Assembly (NCBI RefSeq): GCF_037975245.1
Contig: NC_092576.1
Coordinates: 4,606,001-4,670,000, forward strand
Direction of reading: 5' to 3'
DNA: 64,000 bases
DNA from: Apostichopus japonicus
Lineage: Eukaryota; Echinodermata; Holothuroidea; Aspidochirotida; Stichopodidae
Both the position numbers and the translations under genes were made by a program. Shown here piece after piece: positions 51,193 through 64,000 of the stretch. Under the pieces are notes generated by a model, which saw nothing but the letters and a program-made list of their open reading frames with translations, searched no databases and was not told the DNA's origin. Position 1 is the first letter of the stretch. Each line of letters starts with the position of its first letter.

Positions 51193-51580
51193 GTGAGGGC
51201 GTTGTGGTCAAGTGATTAAGGCAGTGGACTTGTGATCTAAGGATTACAGGTTCGAGCCCTGGCCAGATCATTACGTTGTGTCCTTGGGCAAGGCGCTTTA
51301 TCTCCATTGCCTCTCTTCACTCAGGTGTATAAACGAGGACTTGCGAGGTAACTTGTAAATATAGTTGTTTGCGCCGGTTTGTGGCTGCACCCTATGGGAA
51401 GTCCCCCGGGGGACACGTGGTTGTGGTGCACTGTGGTGCCCCAAGAGAGATTGATTGGATTGTGCCCACTTTGGTGTGTTGGTGTGACAAGTTACCAATG
51501 ACCAGGGTTAAGTTGTAAAGTCGTGTGAGAAGGCCTTGGCCCTGAAACGAGACTGTTAACCTAAAACTTGAAACTTGAAC
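51193..51580 (+). mobile_element. tRNA-derived SINE, best-preserved copy
   Basis: The head GTGGTCAAGTGATTAAGGCA (box A) and GGTTCGAGCCCTGGCCAG (box B) gives a clear tRNA-like pol III promoter. The body has GGGCAAGGCGCTTTATC, GCGAGGTAACTTG, GGGAAGTCCCCCGGGG, GACCAGGGTTAAGTTG and ends CTAAAACTTGAAACTTGAAC. It is the reference for the copies at 11413 (inverted) and 47415. Not a functional tRNA gene: the downstream part lacks a tRNA 3' end and the body is far longer. Confidence 0.85.
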
Positions 51581-52269
51581 GCAAAAGATCCCCCTAAATA
51601 TTGTTCAACGTTCTACCTAAAGTCATCATTTGACAGCAAATTTAATTTGAAAAAGCTGATGTGTGGATTTCAACTACAAGACTGATGTAAAGGTATTTAT
51701 TCTACTTAACATATGGGGGAACAAACTTGCCTGTTCGTTCAGAAAATTACAGACAAAATCAAGTTTTAATATACAACAGGAATGATTACAGGGTGTTATA
51801 TGTTAGTGTTAAGGACATGAAGGGAGCACATCTGATCACTATATTCAAAACAAGTGCACAAAAGTGATATCGGTGTGACTAAAATCTCCAGTCATCAGAC
51901 AAGGACTTGTCGACGGTGTTGGAAATAATGTTTTATTGAAACGTATGAAATTTTATGAACCAAAACACTCCAAAAAGTTGGCCTCTAAAGTAATAGCGAT
52001 TCTGAATCAGTTTCCTTTGTGATAAAGATCTGACAACAAGTGTGACTGTCTACTAGAAATGTTGTTACCGCTTTCCGTGAAACTATTGTATTTTGTACGT
52101 CTTTTGGCTCGTTTCTGAGCTTTATCTGTGATTTATAAGCTCTGGCATTTGCCCATTGCCTGACAATCCTGCCCCCCCCCCACGGGACGATAAAGAGGGA
52201 TCAAAAACAAAAGAAGGGAGGCTTTCGCCACATGATTCTTAAGTCATTCAGACCATGTTGATAGATTAC
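51581..52269. other. No feature recognised
   Basis: AT-rich sequence with a short C-run at 52173-52181. I see no gene or repeat that can be supported. Confidence 0.4.
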
Positions 52270-52700
52270 GTAGCCTGTGAGAAGATGCCATCGATGTTCA
52301 GTCACCTATATGGAACATATTACAGGTACTGTGACGACTTCCTTGCAGATAATAGCCGAAGATGTTAATGGATTTCATGGAACAATCAAAAAAGTTGAAA
52401 ATAACTTTACAGAGGTCAATAAATGCTTGCTGGTCGAGTTGCAGATCTGGGAAAGAAGGCGACAAATAAATTAGAACGTCTTCTGATGGTAGAGGGAAAG
52501 TATCTTTGATGAACAAGATAACAAACAGCAAGCTGTAATATCTAATTCGCTGGAACGTCGAAACAATATTCGGATCGATGGTTATCAGTTTCAGAGGATT
52601 GAAAATCTGGAAGTTGCCAAAGGTGGAATGCATCTCGTTGGTGTTCCCGACGTAAAAATAAGGACTGGAAGGTCATCGGTGAGTATAACAGACACTTATT
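52270..52700 (+). pseudogene. LINE ORF1-like remnant (L1/Tx1 type)
   Basis: A broken coding trace shows a helical stretch (TIKKVENNFTEVNKCLLVEL), then in a shifted frame LERRNNIRIDGYQFQ. The RRNNIRIDG motif is typical of L1-type ORF1 RNA-binding proteins. Several stops and frameshifts show decay. It lies upstream of an RT remnant on the same strand and probably belongs to the same element. Confidence 0.5.
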
Positions 52701-53599
52701 GAAGCCGATTTCGTTCTACCAGGACAAAATAATAGCGTTAAAGCTGCTACATGTAAAGTTGACAGATAACTGATAATATGAACAACATTGTCTTTGTGGG
52801 AAAGCGAAAACGGTCCAAATAGTAAGCTCTTTCTTCTAAGGCGCTAGAACCAAGGTAAGGTTCACACTCTGGCAATGATGCGATCCTACAGTCTCTCGGA
52901 AACATCAGAGGATGAATCAGGTTATTGGAACCACGAACTTCAAATGTTTGATTGTTATTGTTGTTTTCCCCTAAGGACAAGAACAGGGCCGTAGCCTGAA
53001 GGAGGAGGAGGGGGGGGGGGGGGAGCAGCTTCCCTCTGAGATTTCAAATTCCTAAATTAACGTAAAGCATACGATAATGTGGACGCCTGGGCAGTTAAAA
53101 AAGTTATTTCAGTAGGGTTTGCGAAATGTTGAAGTACAACTTACAAGGCATGGGGAGTGCCATTTTCGGCAATCCGGGTGGGTTCTTTTTGCGAAAATTT
53201 TCTTGGTACGCTGATTACAGTTTTACCGTTATGTGACTGAAGGCCTGCATAGCCTATATACGTTGTAACATTAGGCATATGTTATAGCATAGGCCGAGTT
53301 GGGTTTAGGTTGATTACGTATATTGAGCGGGTGGGTACCCGGGAACCGACCGAACCGTGGATACGGGTACCCAGTTCCGATTTTTCGAACCGATCCCATC
53401 ACTAAATTCTCAATATCCCCTCTGCAACCCACCAGTCCCAACAAGAAATGACAAAGGCCTATCTTTATTATCACTCTCACGATGCGAAGAAAAAGATTTC
53501 ACGCATAAGTAATCAACCTTAAATCTGAACAATTAAATATCAAACTATGAATTATGTAATCAACATGAGTTCCATTCTGTCCACTATTGTAATTAGGAA

Positions 53600-56150
53600 G
53601 AGGGAAGGATGATTTGGCCAGTTTAATTCCTCTTATTAACTATATTACTAATTCACAAGATCCATACTCCAAATGGTACATTAAGATTTCCAAAATAGTG
53701 ACTCGGGACAATCAGGCAGAGACGAACATCGAACTTTGCCTACGAAGAATGATGATCGCTATTTTAAATTCCTCTTACGAGCACCGCATATCTGCTGCCA
53801 CTAACTATAGAACATTTCAAATCGGATGAACTTGAAAGTACGTTAAAAAATGGACTGACTGCCCTGTATGACTGACTAAACTTCCTGGACAATTTCAACG
53901 TCCCAACAATGACGTCACTATTGGGTAATTTAAAACTGATAGCCAAATTAACATATATACTGGGCTTCGATGTACTTACCTGCAAGTTCAATTATGTCCA
54001 GTTCTAGGGATCGTTGGTACGAGCACGATAAATGTAAATCTATTTCTTTTAACCGCAGAAATACAGTAAACTGTATTTCTTAAAGTGTCTCTAATGACGG
54101 GAAAATTTCTAATTAACAGTATAGAAATTCTTTATTGTTTATAGAAACGTCTGTTCTTCTCGTCTTAGTCGTTCGCCTCCTGGGTTCTGTGAATATATAT
54201 ACTTTCATGTTCTCAATAATCGTTCAATGTGCAGCGGCGTAATTGAACACCACTAGTGTTTTCATCAACTAATAGCGCCCTCAATTACCTTTGTAGTATA
54301 ACTTTATAGCAGCATTGCTAAACTTATACACTTCGACCCCTCAACACCACGATCTAACAACTCCAACATAAATCGCCATATTGATTTCGATCGGATAATG
54401 CCATCAAGTTTGAAACGTTTCTACTCGACCGCTATCGATTTATTGGGACAAGTTTATATTGGAACCGCATTTCTTTATTTCGGACGATCTAAACTTTGTT
54501 CGAATTTGGTGAACTATCTTATTTCACAACATATTTTAATTGACTGTTTCTATAAAGTTCATTCACAACGGACCGACGCAGCGGATTTTTTTTTTACCAT
54601 TGCTGTGCTAGAACGATCTGGTAAGTAAGAATTTCGTTTAAATTTAGATACAACCAAATATGATCGGTAGTGTTGCGAAGGTAAAATATCAACACAGAAA
54701 TGCATAGTAGCTCTTCTCCAAACACACAACACCTGGCTCTGGATGTCATTCCCGTCGAATTGAAATTTTATGGGACGACATTGGCGACCAAGTTGTCTAT
54801 TCGCTGAATACGGCCTTCAATAACAACGGTACAACGGTATGTCTGATGAACATGGTCGGGCAGTTATGACACCTTACTTTAAAACTATCAAAAGATACAT
54901 AACTCGTTAAGTACCGATAATCAAGTTATAGCAAATTGTCTTTCTACATATATGAAGAGGGTTTAAACTGATTTGATTACTTATGAGCAAATTGGCTTTC
55001 TTTAATGGTCGGTTCATCGGTCAGTAAAAACATCCGTACTATGCTTCACACTATAGATTATACAAACAAGATTGATATTCGTGGAACTCTTATTTTTGCT
55101 CGATTTTGTGAAGGCATTTGATTAACTTGCATGGGAGTTTATAACAGTCTCTCTTCGTTCGTTCAACTTTGGTTCCGATCTTATCATGTGGGTTAAAATC
55201 ATTTATTAATGTTCAATCTAATGATTATCTTTCCCGTTGTATTAAAATTACAAGAGGTGGTCTCCAATACTGTCAGCTCATTACTTTATCATTTAATTAT
55301 CTGTACTACAATGTTTAATCATAAGAGCAAGAGCGGTGATAATATACAAGGTATTTTCATATTTGATGTATGTTGAGCTTAAATATTCTCAATTCGCAGA
55401 TGACACTGTTTCAATTTATGATGGTTTCAATTGTATCATCAACGGAGTGCATTAAAAATATTGGGATATTTGCTCGGGTTTCGGTAGTAAACTATGATAC
55501 GCCTTTTATTATGCCTTTAGGTAAAAGCATTTTAAATCCACCCGGGCATGCCTCTACTTTTATTGTTAATATTTCTTTTATTCCTATTATATAGATATCT
55601 TGGAGACATTTCTACATACGAAGATGACATTTTTCAGTTTTAATTTCCTTCCAATGAGATGTTTGGAATGTGATCTTCCATAGATCTGACTCCTCCCGGG
55701 TAAACACTTATTATTGTTAAACGGTTGGCTATTTCGCAGTATTTTGTAGTTACTGTTTTACCCGATCCTCTCATTTGTTTGAGGATTTAGAAGAGGGGTG
55801 TTATAATTTTATTAGGACAATAAAGTTGACTATATTAATAAATTACAACTCTCACATCCGGGATAGCTAATGTGGGATTTAATATGATGAATATTACTTT
55901 GTTAAAAGTCTTTAATGTACCTGGGTTGAACGCTACATCGATGGTAGAGTTTGGCCATGGAAACAGAATCTCCAGAAAAAAAATACAAGAGTGAGAAGAA
56001 CTATAGGAAATGATATTATATTGAACAACGGTCTCTATTTCCTAATATGGCTGTGCATAATTACAAAGGTTCTTATTTGCAAGTAAGCTTAAAGGCATTG
56101 AAGTCTCGTCCCAAACCGCGTGTTCAGGGTATCTCTTTCGAGATACGGCT
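53600..56150 (+). pseudogene. L1/Tx1-like LINE reverse transcriptase remnant
   Basis: The frame at about 54985-55450, with stops, contains EQIGFL, VKAFD followed by a stop and then LAWEFI, RSFNFGSDLIMWVKIIY and LKYSQFADDTVSIYDG. FADD is the polymerase catalytic motif. From 55600 to 55990 shifted frames keep traces of the post-RT region (NMMNITLLKVFNVPGLN). Many stops and frameshifts are present, so it is inactive. The part from 53600 to 54950 is assigned only by position, with an unrecognised 71-residue frame at 53614. Confidence 0.65.
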
Positions 56151-56284
56151 TTAGGAATCACAGATGATTTCGAGTTGGTTAGCATCATGTTTGATCTCTA
56201 TAGTAAAGCAAAATATGTCACCAAAAACAGAATCAGTATTGTTCGATACAGGTGACAAACGCCTACAGTGGAATTACGACCTTC

Positions 56285-56455
56285 CTTACCGGTTTCGAAC
56301 CTCTGGACATACAATCAGCGTCCATAGATTAATGGTTAGGGTGTCCGCATATAAAGCAGGAGGCCCGGGTTCGAATCCTGGCGGAGGCTGGATTTTTTTG
56401 TCACTGTTCTTGATTTTCAAACTCATTACGATTTCGGTTGTATATACACTCTAGA
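56285..56455 (+). mobile_element. Second-family tRNA-derived SINE
   Basis: It has GGACATACAATCAGCGTCC, a box A-like TTAATGGTTAGGGTGTCC, a box B GGCCCGGGTTCGAATCCTGG, CACTGTTCTTGATTTTCAA, CTCATTACGATTTCGG and a TATA-rich end. The + strand open frame through it is a chance reading. Confidence 0.75.
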
Positions 56456-56460
56456 AACAA

Positions 56461-56610
56461 AAGAGTAAATTTTCACTCGTTTGGAGTAAATTCTCACTCT
56501 TTCTGAGAGTGTAGTGAGTGATCACTCCATGAAGAGTGAAATTCACCCTCTAAAAAGAGTGAGAATGTTCACTTCTTAAAAGAGTGAGCTTTACACTCTC
56601 TAGAAATTTA
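56461..56610. repeat. GAGTGA/TCACTC interspersed inverted-repeat cluster
   Basis: Within 150 bases AGAGTGA-type and TCACTCT-type words occur about ten times in alternating orientation (e.g. TTCACTCGTTTGGAGTAAA, GAGAGTGTAGTGAGTGATC, AGAGTGAAATTCACCCTC). Several small hairpins are possible. Confidence 0.7.
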
Positions 56611-56896
56611 ATGAATTTTACAGCTGATTTTGAGGAACGGGATTGATATAATGAGTTTGTGACTCAATAGAAAGTCACGATCTATTCACAGAAATATGGC
56701 TATTGTACAAGGATGCATCCAAAGATCAAGACAATGGAGTGGGCTACTACACTGATGATAAGACGATTTACTAGATTTGGACAGTGTTAAAAATGTTAAA
56801 AAATGACAAAGACAACAATTTATGGTATTAAATATATATTAAACCGTGAAAATGATACCAAGTTTCATATACAAACATTGACTTAAGCAAAATTAC

Positions 56897-58346
56897 TAGT
56901 GTTGCGCCGATATCACCAATATCGGTTTTGGCCGATATCCGATATTATCATCCCAATATCGGTCCGATACCGATACGATACCGATATTTTTTAACAGACA
57001 AATAAACTGGACGCAGTAAATGTGAGCCTTAACATCGTAAAGACTTACAAGTTGCTTACAGTGTTAACGTATGCTTGCAAAATTGCATCTTAATTAGGTT
57101 ACGAACTGTCGATCACAGTGTAAAAGTTATAATTTATTGAGTTTATACTCAATGTACAACTTATTCGCTTGACCGTATAGAGAAAAAAAACTGAAAATCA
57201 GTAGAGAAATGACCAATTGTGTACGGAAAGTAAGGTGGTACACCTTTTCACATATTACGAAAGATCATGCAAAACACTTTCGAAAAATTCACGCAAAACT
57301 GGCATATCGTTCTAAATGCAACTAATGTCATGTAAACAAGGCTCTAGTGCATCCATTTATGAATATACCGTAAGAACACATCTGTTGTTAAGCGGGGGAA
57401 AAAGAAAGTATTTTCTAAAATTCCCAAAAAAAAAACGGAAAAAATAATATCCTACCATAGTTAAGTGTATAGCAAATAGCCTAACCACCTCGGCGGTTAC
57501 GGATCTCACGTAACTAAAAAGTTCCCTGGCAACGTGCCAAAAAATGTTAACAAGCAGGTGTTACACAGGGGGTGAGCTGACAGTTACTTTGGGAAGGTAC
57601 CTGGGCAAATTCGCAGCACATGCACCGTGGTAGTTGGGTACAGGGTTAAACACTGCAGTTGTAAAAATGTACGCATAGTGCACGTTATTCATTGTTAGGC
57701 AGTCTAGAAACAGGGCTTTGCTGAACGTTGTTTGTTTCATAATATCGGAAGTTTTGCAAGTTGCACTTTTTAAAGATTGAAAGACAGATTAAATCTCTTT
57801 TTGTTTTATAAAATTATATAGGTACTCTAACTTGTCATTTTAAAATTTATCAGTTTCGTGAAAATTTAAATTAAAAAAGTTTTCAGTATTTTGTGTTCGT
57901 GGGAAATTGAACAAGGTTTTCCAACACTGCTGAACTGTGCAGTTATACATCATGTTCAAGGTTTTCACGGAGGCCTTTGAGAAAATGAATGGTTAGTACA
58001 GTGAATATATGCTGCACTAAAGCTGTGTGTAGGCCAAGGTTCACGAAGGTCATTGGTTATATTCGCGCGCCGTAGACATGTTTTTAGAGGTTACGGAGGG
58101 TCAGATTTCCATGGATATTAATCGAAAATGAATCTGAGTTTAACTGACGCTAAAGAAATGGATCGTCTTGGGCAGATTAACAGATCATTGCAAGTATAAA
58201 GAAGTAGTTCTGCTGTTAAAAAGAAAAGTTCAATATCGGTTTGCTGTTATCGGCAATTAGGCAAAATTTTACCGATACCGATATGCTGCCGATATTGCAA
58301 ATATCGGCCGATACCGATATTGAAAACGATTATCGTAGCAACACTA
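56897..58346. mobile_element. Non-autonomous hAT transposon with 8-bp target duplication
   Basis: The element is 1450 bp, begins TAGTGTTGC and ends GCAACACTA, and is flanked by a perfect 8-bp direct repeat AAAATTAC (56889-56896 and 58347-58354). Eight-base target duplications and TAGTG/CACTA ends are marks of hAT elements. Subterminal regions on both sides are packed with CCGATATCGG-like and CCGATACCGAT words, probably transposase-binding sites. There is no transposase frame inside. Confidence 0.9.
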
Positions 58347-58789
58347 AAAATTACAAACTAAAGGCACAAAAATATGCAATGAATGATTAATTCACCCCCC
58401 TTGTATGTTCCCCTCATACAAATGTGATTCTCTAATAATTAAAAATTGTTCTAGTTATGTTCATGAAACATGTATCAGAGTGTGCTGGCAATACCTTAAA
58501 AATGATTTTGCAAATAACCCAATATTACAATTTCAATTTGCTATAAACAATGAAGTGAAACAGATATATAACATTAAAATGGTAAATTACTGGCAGATAG
58601 AAATTAAACGCTCCATCCTATGTACATCTAAACCGGTCAACCCTCTGGATGGCAAAACAATTAAGTTTGAAAGTAGTAATTTATGCAAACATTTGAAAGG
58701 AAATTCCCTCAGTACATATTAAAGCACTAGTATATATATGTATTTTTTTTAAATATTTTTAACTATGTGAATTGGATCAGAGCAATTCA

Positions 58790-59830
58790 ATTTGATTTCG
58801 CTAACAATAATAATAATAATAATAATAAGAAAGGCTTATAAGCACAACTACTACAGAAAACTGTGTGCACTGCTGTGCTGGAAAACAACTAAATAAATCT
58901 CAAAGTAACGATACAAAAGTTAAACCTGGTCGAGATTCTGGCTGAAATCAGAACCATTGACAAATAAGTAGTGTTTTAATTGCCTCTTAAAAGTAGCAGA
59001 TTTGCAAACGAGCGATACCCATACGAGGATTTCACTCGAGGCTCTATCAATAACGTATTTCTGCTACGGCCAGAGGTAACCAACATATCATGAATATATT
59101 TAGGACCCAGACCTTTTACAGACTTAAACGCAATCAATATTATTTTAAAGTACACCCTCTCCTTGATTATAAGCCAATGAAGATGATGGAATAGATCAGT
59201 CACATGAGCATATCTACTTCTACCATATATCATTCTTGCAGCAGCATTTTGAACAGATTGGAGTTGATCATATAAATGTTGGTTGATGCCAAAATAACGT
59301 GAGTTACAATAATCAATATGCGAAATTACCATGGACTTAGTAAGATAGAACCGCGTTTTAAAATTTTTTCTAAGATTCTGAAAGCACCTGGCGAAACGAC
59401 ATGAAATCGTCAAAATGAACTTCAAGGTTACGAACAATTTGGTCAAAACCTACACAATCAACAGAGTTAAGAATAACACCCTTGATGTGAATCAGTTTAA
59501 GTATAGAAGGGAGACCAACTACAATTATTTGGGTCTTGGCAGGGTTGAGTTGCAAATAATATTTGCGCATTCAACGTTGGATACAACCAAAGGAGGATTG
59601 CAGAGAGTCAACCAGAACTGATCCTTGATTACGGTGCCTGAAGTGTTTATAAACCTGGTGATCATCTGCGAAACCATGAGTATTAAAACCCAGTCTAGAA
59701 ACTTCATCGTAACGTGAACGAATATAGATGTTAAATAAGACCGGACCCAATACAGATTCCTGTGGCACACCAAACTAACTTGTAATCTGATCAGACCCTC
59801 AAAACAATACCCTCCTAAACAAATTTCGTA
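58790..59830 (-). pseudogene. CR1/Jockey-like LINE, 3' part of reverse transcriptase
   Basis: On the - strand overlapping frames give PQESVLGPVLFNIYIRS, then FADDHQVYKHF, LQLNPAKTQIIVVG, SHIDYCNSRYFGINQHL, LQSVQNAAARMIYGRSRY and LFHHLHWLIIKERVYFKI. These are RT motifs B, C (FADD) and the C-terminal part of CR1/Jockey-clade LINEs. Frames shift near 59570 and 59430. The element ends at an (ATT)n tail on the - strand (58803-58828). 5' truncated and inactive. Confidence 0.85.
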
Positions 59831-60247
59831 CTATAGGGTTCTCATAAGAGAGTTTAATGAGTTCAAAATAATTGGGACCATGTAAAGTAATAATGATAAA
59901 TGAAAAATATATATTAAAATAGAAAGTAAGTCAAGTGGTTTAAATTTCGAGTCAATAATATGCTATTGAATAATCCTATATCAAGAATGAATCATCCATT
60001 ACAGTTTAATTTAAACCTTTTAAATACCAACATAGCAGTACTTAATGAATACAAGAAGCCTTCACTTGCTTCTTAAAACTATCAAACTTGTTGATGAAGA
60101 ATAGAAAAAAGTGGGAATTTAAAGGTATACAGACAGGTCCCATTCATAAAGAAGAGTATGAAATTCTGAATAAGACGGTCGTTGAAAAGTCAAAATATCA
60201 GCTGCACTTTTCAAGTAATATCCACTTCAATTTTAAGCTGACAAACC

Positions 60248-62438
<2,191 letters not shown>

Positions 62439-62457
62439 ATATATATATATAAATATA

Positions 62458-62636
62458 TATCGTCGCTCTATGCGTGCGTGAAACCCAGGGTAGCAATATG
62501 GTGTAATTTGTATATCTTGTGTTGTATGTGATATATAAATATATATACATATATATATATATATCACATATAGACAAGATATACAATTTACACCATATTG
62601 CTACCCTGGGTTTCACGCACGCATAGAGCGACGATC
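62458..62636. repeat. Long nearly perfect hairpin
   Basis: Left arm 62458-62540 (ATCGTCGCTCTATGCGTGCG onward) is inverted at 62556-62636 (ending CGCACGCATAGAGCGACGAT). The arms differ at only a few bases (one at GTGTAATTTG, a small cluster near the loop), and the loop is TA-rich. It could be a foldback MITE inserted in the TA tract or a source of double-stranded RNA. The short antisense frames here are artefacts. Confidence 0.85.
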
Positions 62637-63119
62637 TTCAGGCCAGTGGATGGTCAAATCAGACTACTTCTTTTTCAACTGTTTACGGTTCAATAGCTTG
62701 GGGTTCCCATGGCGACACAAAGAAATAAGCTCGGATCTCCTATTGATTGTGTCACCTCCTGTACGAAGGATTTCCAGTTTTTCTTCTATATAAAGGTTCA
62801 TAAATTCATCGAAGATTCCCTGCGTATTTACAAGCAAAGCAGGCGTTCTTCATGATATTTCTTAGTCCTTTATGTTAAACGAGAAGTAATTCAGTTGCAT
62901 CATACTGGCGTTGTCCTACTGCCATTCAAATTTGAAACTTTCGCATCGGATGGCGATAGTTTATGATCCGAGTCTTCCAAAAGCTTTGCTCTAAATAATT
63001 AAGAAATATACAAATATATGAATGTACACAAGCAGAATAGGTGCATGTTTCCATACTCATTAAATCTTTGTATACTATCTCAGTGATTAGTAATAATTCT
63101 ACACATTGTACATTAGCTT

Positions 63120-63840
63120 AGCGAGTGTGCGTTAAGGACGACATGTGTCGTGCATCTTAGTGATTATACAAATGACGACATTTGTACTGGACCAGAAATG
63201 TAAGTCGACAATTTTGCACATTAGTCGGGTGTGGCAACTTATGAGATATCTAGATAGGCCTGCGACTGAGAAAGTTATCTATGCTGTCATCTCGAGTAGG
63301 CTTGATTATGACAATTCTCTTCTATATAGTGTAGCTACATCCCATATATCAGGCTTGCAAAGGATCCAGCACACGGCTACTCGAATCATCTTAAGGGCGA
63401 ACAGGTTTACCCCCATCGCTCCTTTGCTGGCATAACTACTCCGGTTACCAATAAGACTCCGTATTGACTATAAAATCCTCATTCTAGTTTTCGTGCCATT
63501 AAAACTGGTACCCCAACCTATCTTAATGTTCTCTTTCATCAGCAAGCTAGATGTAAACCAATACGTTCGCACAATCAATTTCAACTTGAGGTTGCAATTT
63601 CACGTACAAGATAATTCGATGACCGTAGCTCCCTGAATGCTGCACCACGTTTAGGAACCTCCCTCTCGGTTGAAATTAGGTCCTAAGATTATATTTTTTA
63701 ATTCAGGCGCTGTCTTCAAACTTTTCTTTTCTATTAGTTTTGTACCTTTCAGCATCCGTAAAGCGCATTAAACAACGTTTGTTGGTGTATGCGTTATATA
63801 AGACTAGCTATTATTATTATTAGCTAAGTGATTGGGCACT
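63120..63840 (+). pseudogene. CR1-like LINE 3' fragment
   Basis: The + strand reads YLDRPATEKVIYAVISSRLD, YDNSLLYSVATSHISGLQR, IQHTATRIILRANRFTPIAP and then a shifted frame with YLNVLFHQQ. This is the C-terminal part of a CR1-type LINE reverse transcriptase. The 3' end has GTAAAGCGCATTAAACAAC, GCGTTATATAAGAC and ATTATTATTATTA. 5' truncated, frameshifted and inactive. Confidence 0.8.
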
Positions 63841-63972
63841 AAGGACAATATTATACTGTATAGCTTCCTGACTTTTTATATCACATAACATATTATTTTG
63901 TTACCACTGAATTTATAACACGGTTTATCAGTTCAGATAGGGTACATAATTGAATCACAGTGAAATACTTAC

Positions 63973-64000
63973 CCTTCTGTTTGGTCGGTCTGAAAGCAAC
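63973..64000 (-). CDS. Possible exon edge of a further gene, cut by window end
   Basis: On the - strand a coding-like stretch ends at a perfect donor (AAGG|GTAAGT). Only 28 bases are visible, so reading frame and identity cannot be judged. It may be the 3' edge of an exon of a neighbouring - strand gene or an untranslated first exon. Confidence 0.25.

Noticed and set aside
51193-51265. Possible tRNA gene
   Set aside because: Box A and box B are present but the sequence runs into a 300-bp SINE body and no acceptor stem can be closed.
58405-58722. + strand open frame of 105 residues
   Set aside because: No known motif and no splice or repeat support; kept as unassigned. It is next to a hAT element but outside its target duplication.

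Overview
The window is animal (metazoan) nuclear DNA. It holds two multi-exon genes with GT-AG introns, long AT-rich introns, minisatellites, tRNA-derived SINEs, LINE fragments and DNA transposons. The kinds of gene and repeat suggest an invertebrate deuterostome, most likely an echinoderm (perhaps a sea cucumber). That assignment is inference; nothing here identifies a species.

The left half (458-30464, + strand) is a complete nucleoporin gene, NUP160. I could thread 33 exons with compatible phases and canonical splice sites. They sum to 4233 nt (1410 residues plus stop), close to the roughly 1430 residues of vertebrate NUP160. NUP160 is a scaffold subunit of the Y-shaped NUP107-160 complex of the nuclear pore. 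Its introns are full of tandem repeats, and at several exons the repeat unit carries the exon edge and splice site themselves. Intron 30 holds a 2.9 kb, 35-bp minisatellite with higher-order structure.

A short intergenic stretch (30465-33308) separates NUP160 from a convergent gene on the - strand (50489 down to 33309). That gene has 11 exons, 1791 nt and 596 residues. It encodes a type I membrane protein with a signal peptide, two Ig-like domains, one transmembrane helix and a tyrosine-kinase-like domain. The kinase fold landmarks remain, but the catalytic residues are replaced: the VAIK lysine is Arg, HRD is HPG, the catalytic-loop Asn is Lys and DFG is DFW. It therefore reads as an Ig-domain receptor pseudokinase, and it is the most interesting gene in the window. 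Its introns hold a PIF/Harbinger-like element and SINEs.

The right end (50490-64000) has no recognisable host gene apart from a possible exon edge at the very end. It holds a SINE, a decayed L1/Tx1-like LINE, a 1450-bp non-autonomous hAT element with a perfect 8-bp target duplication, two CR1/Jockey-like LINE fragments, a 2.05 kb terminal-inverted-repeat element carrying many copies of GTGACTCGCGTGAC inside a (TA)n tract, and a long, nearly perfect hairpin.
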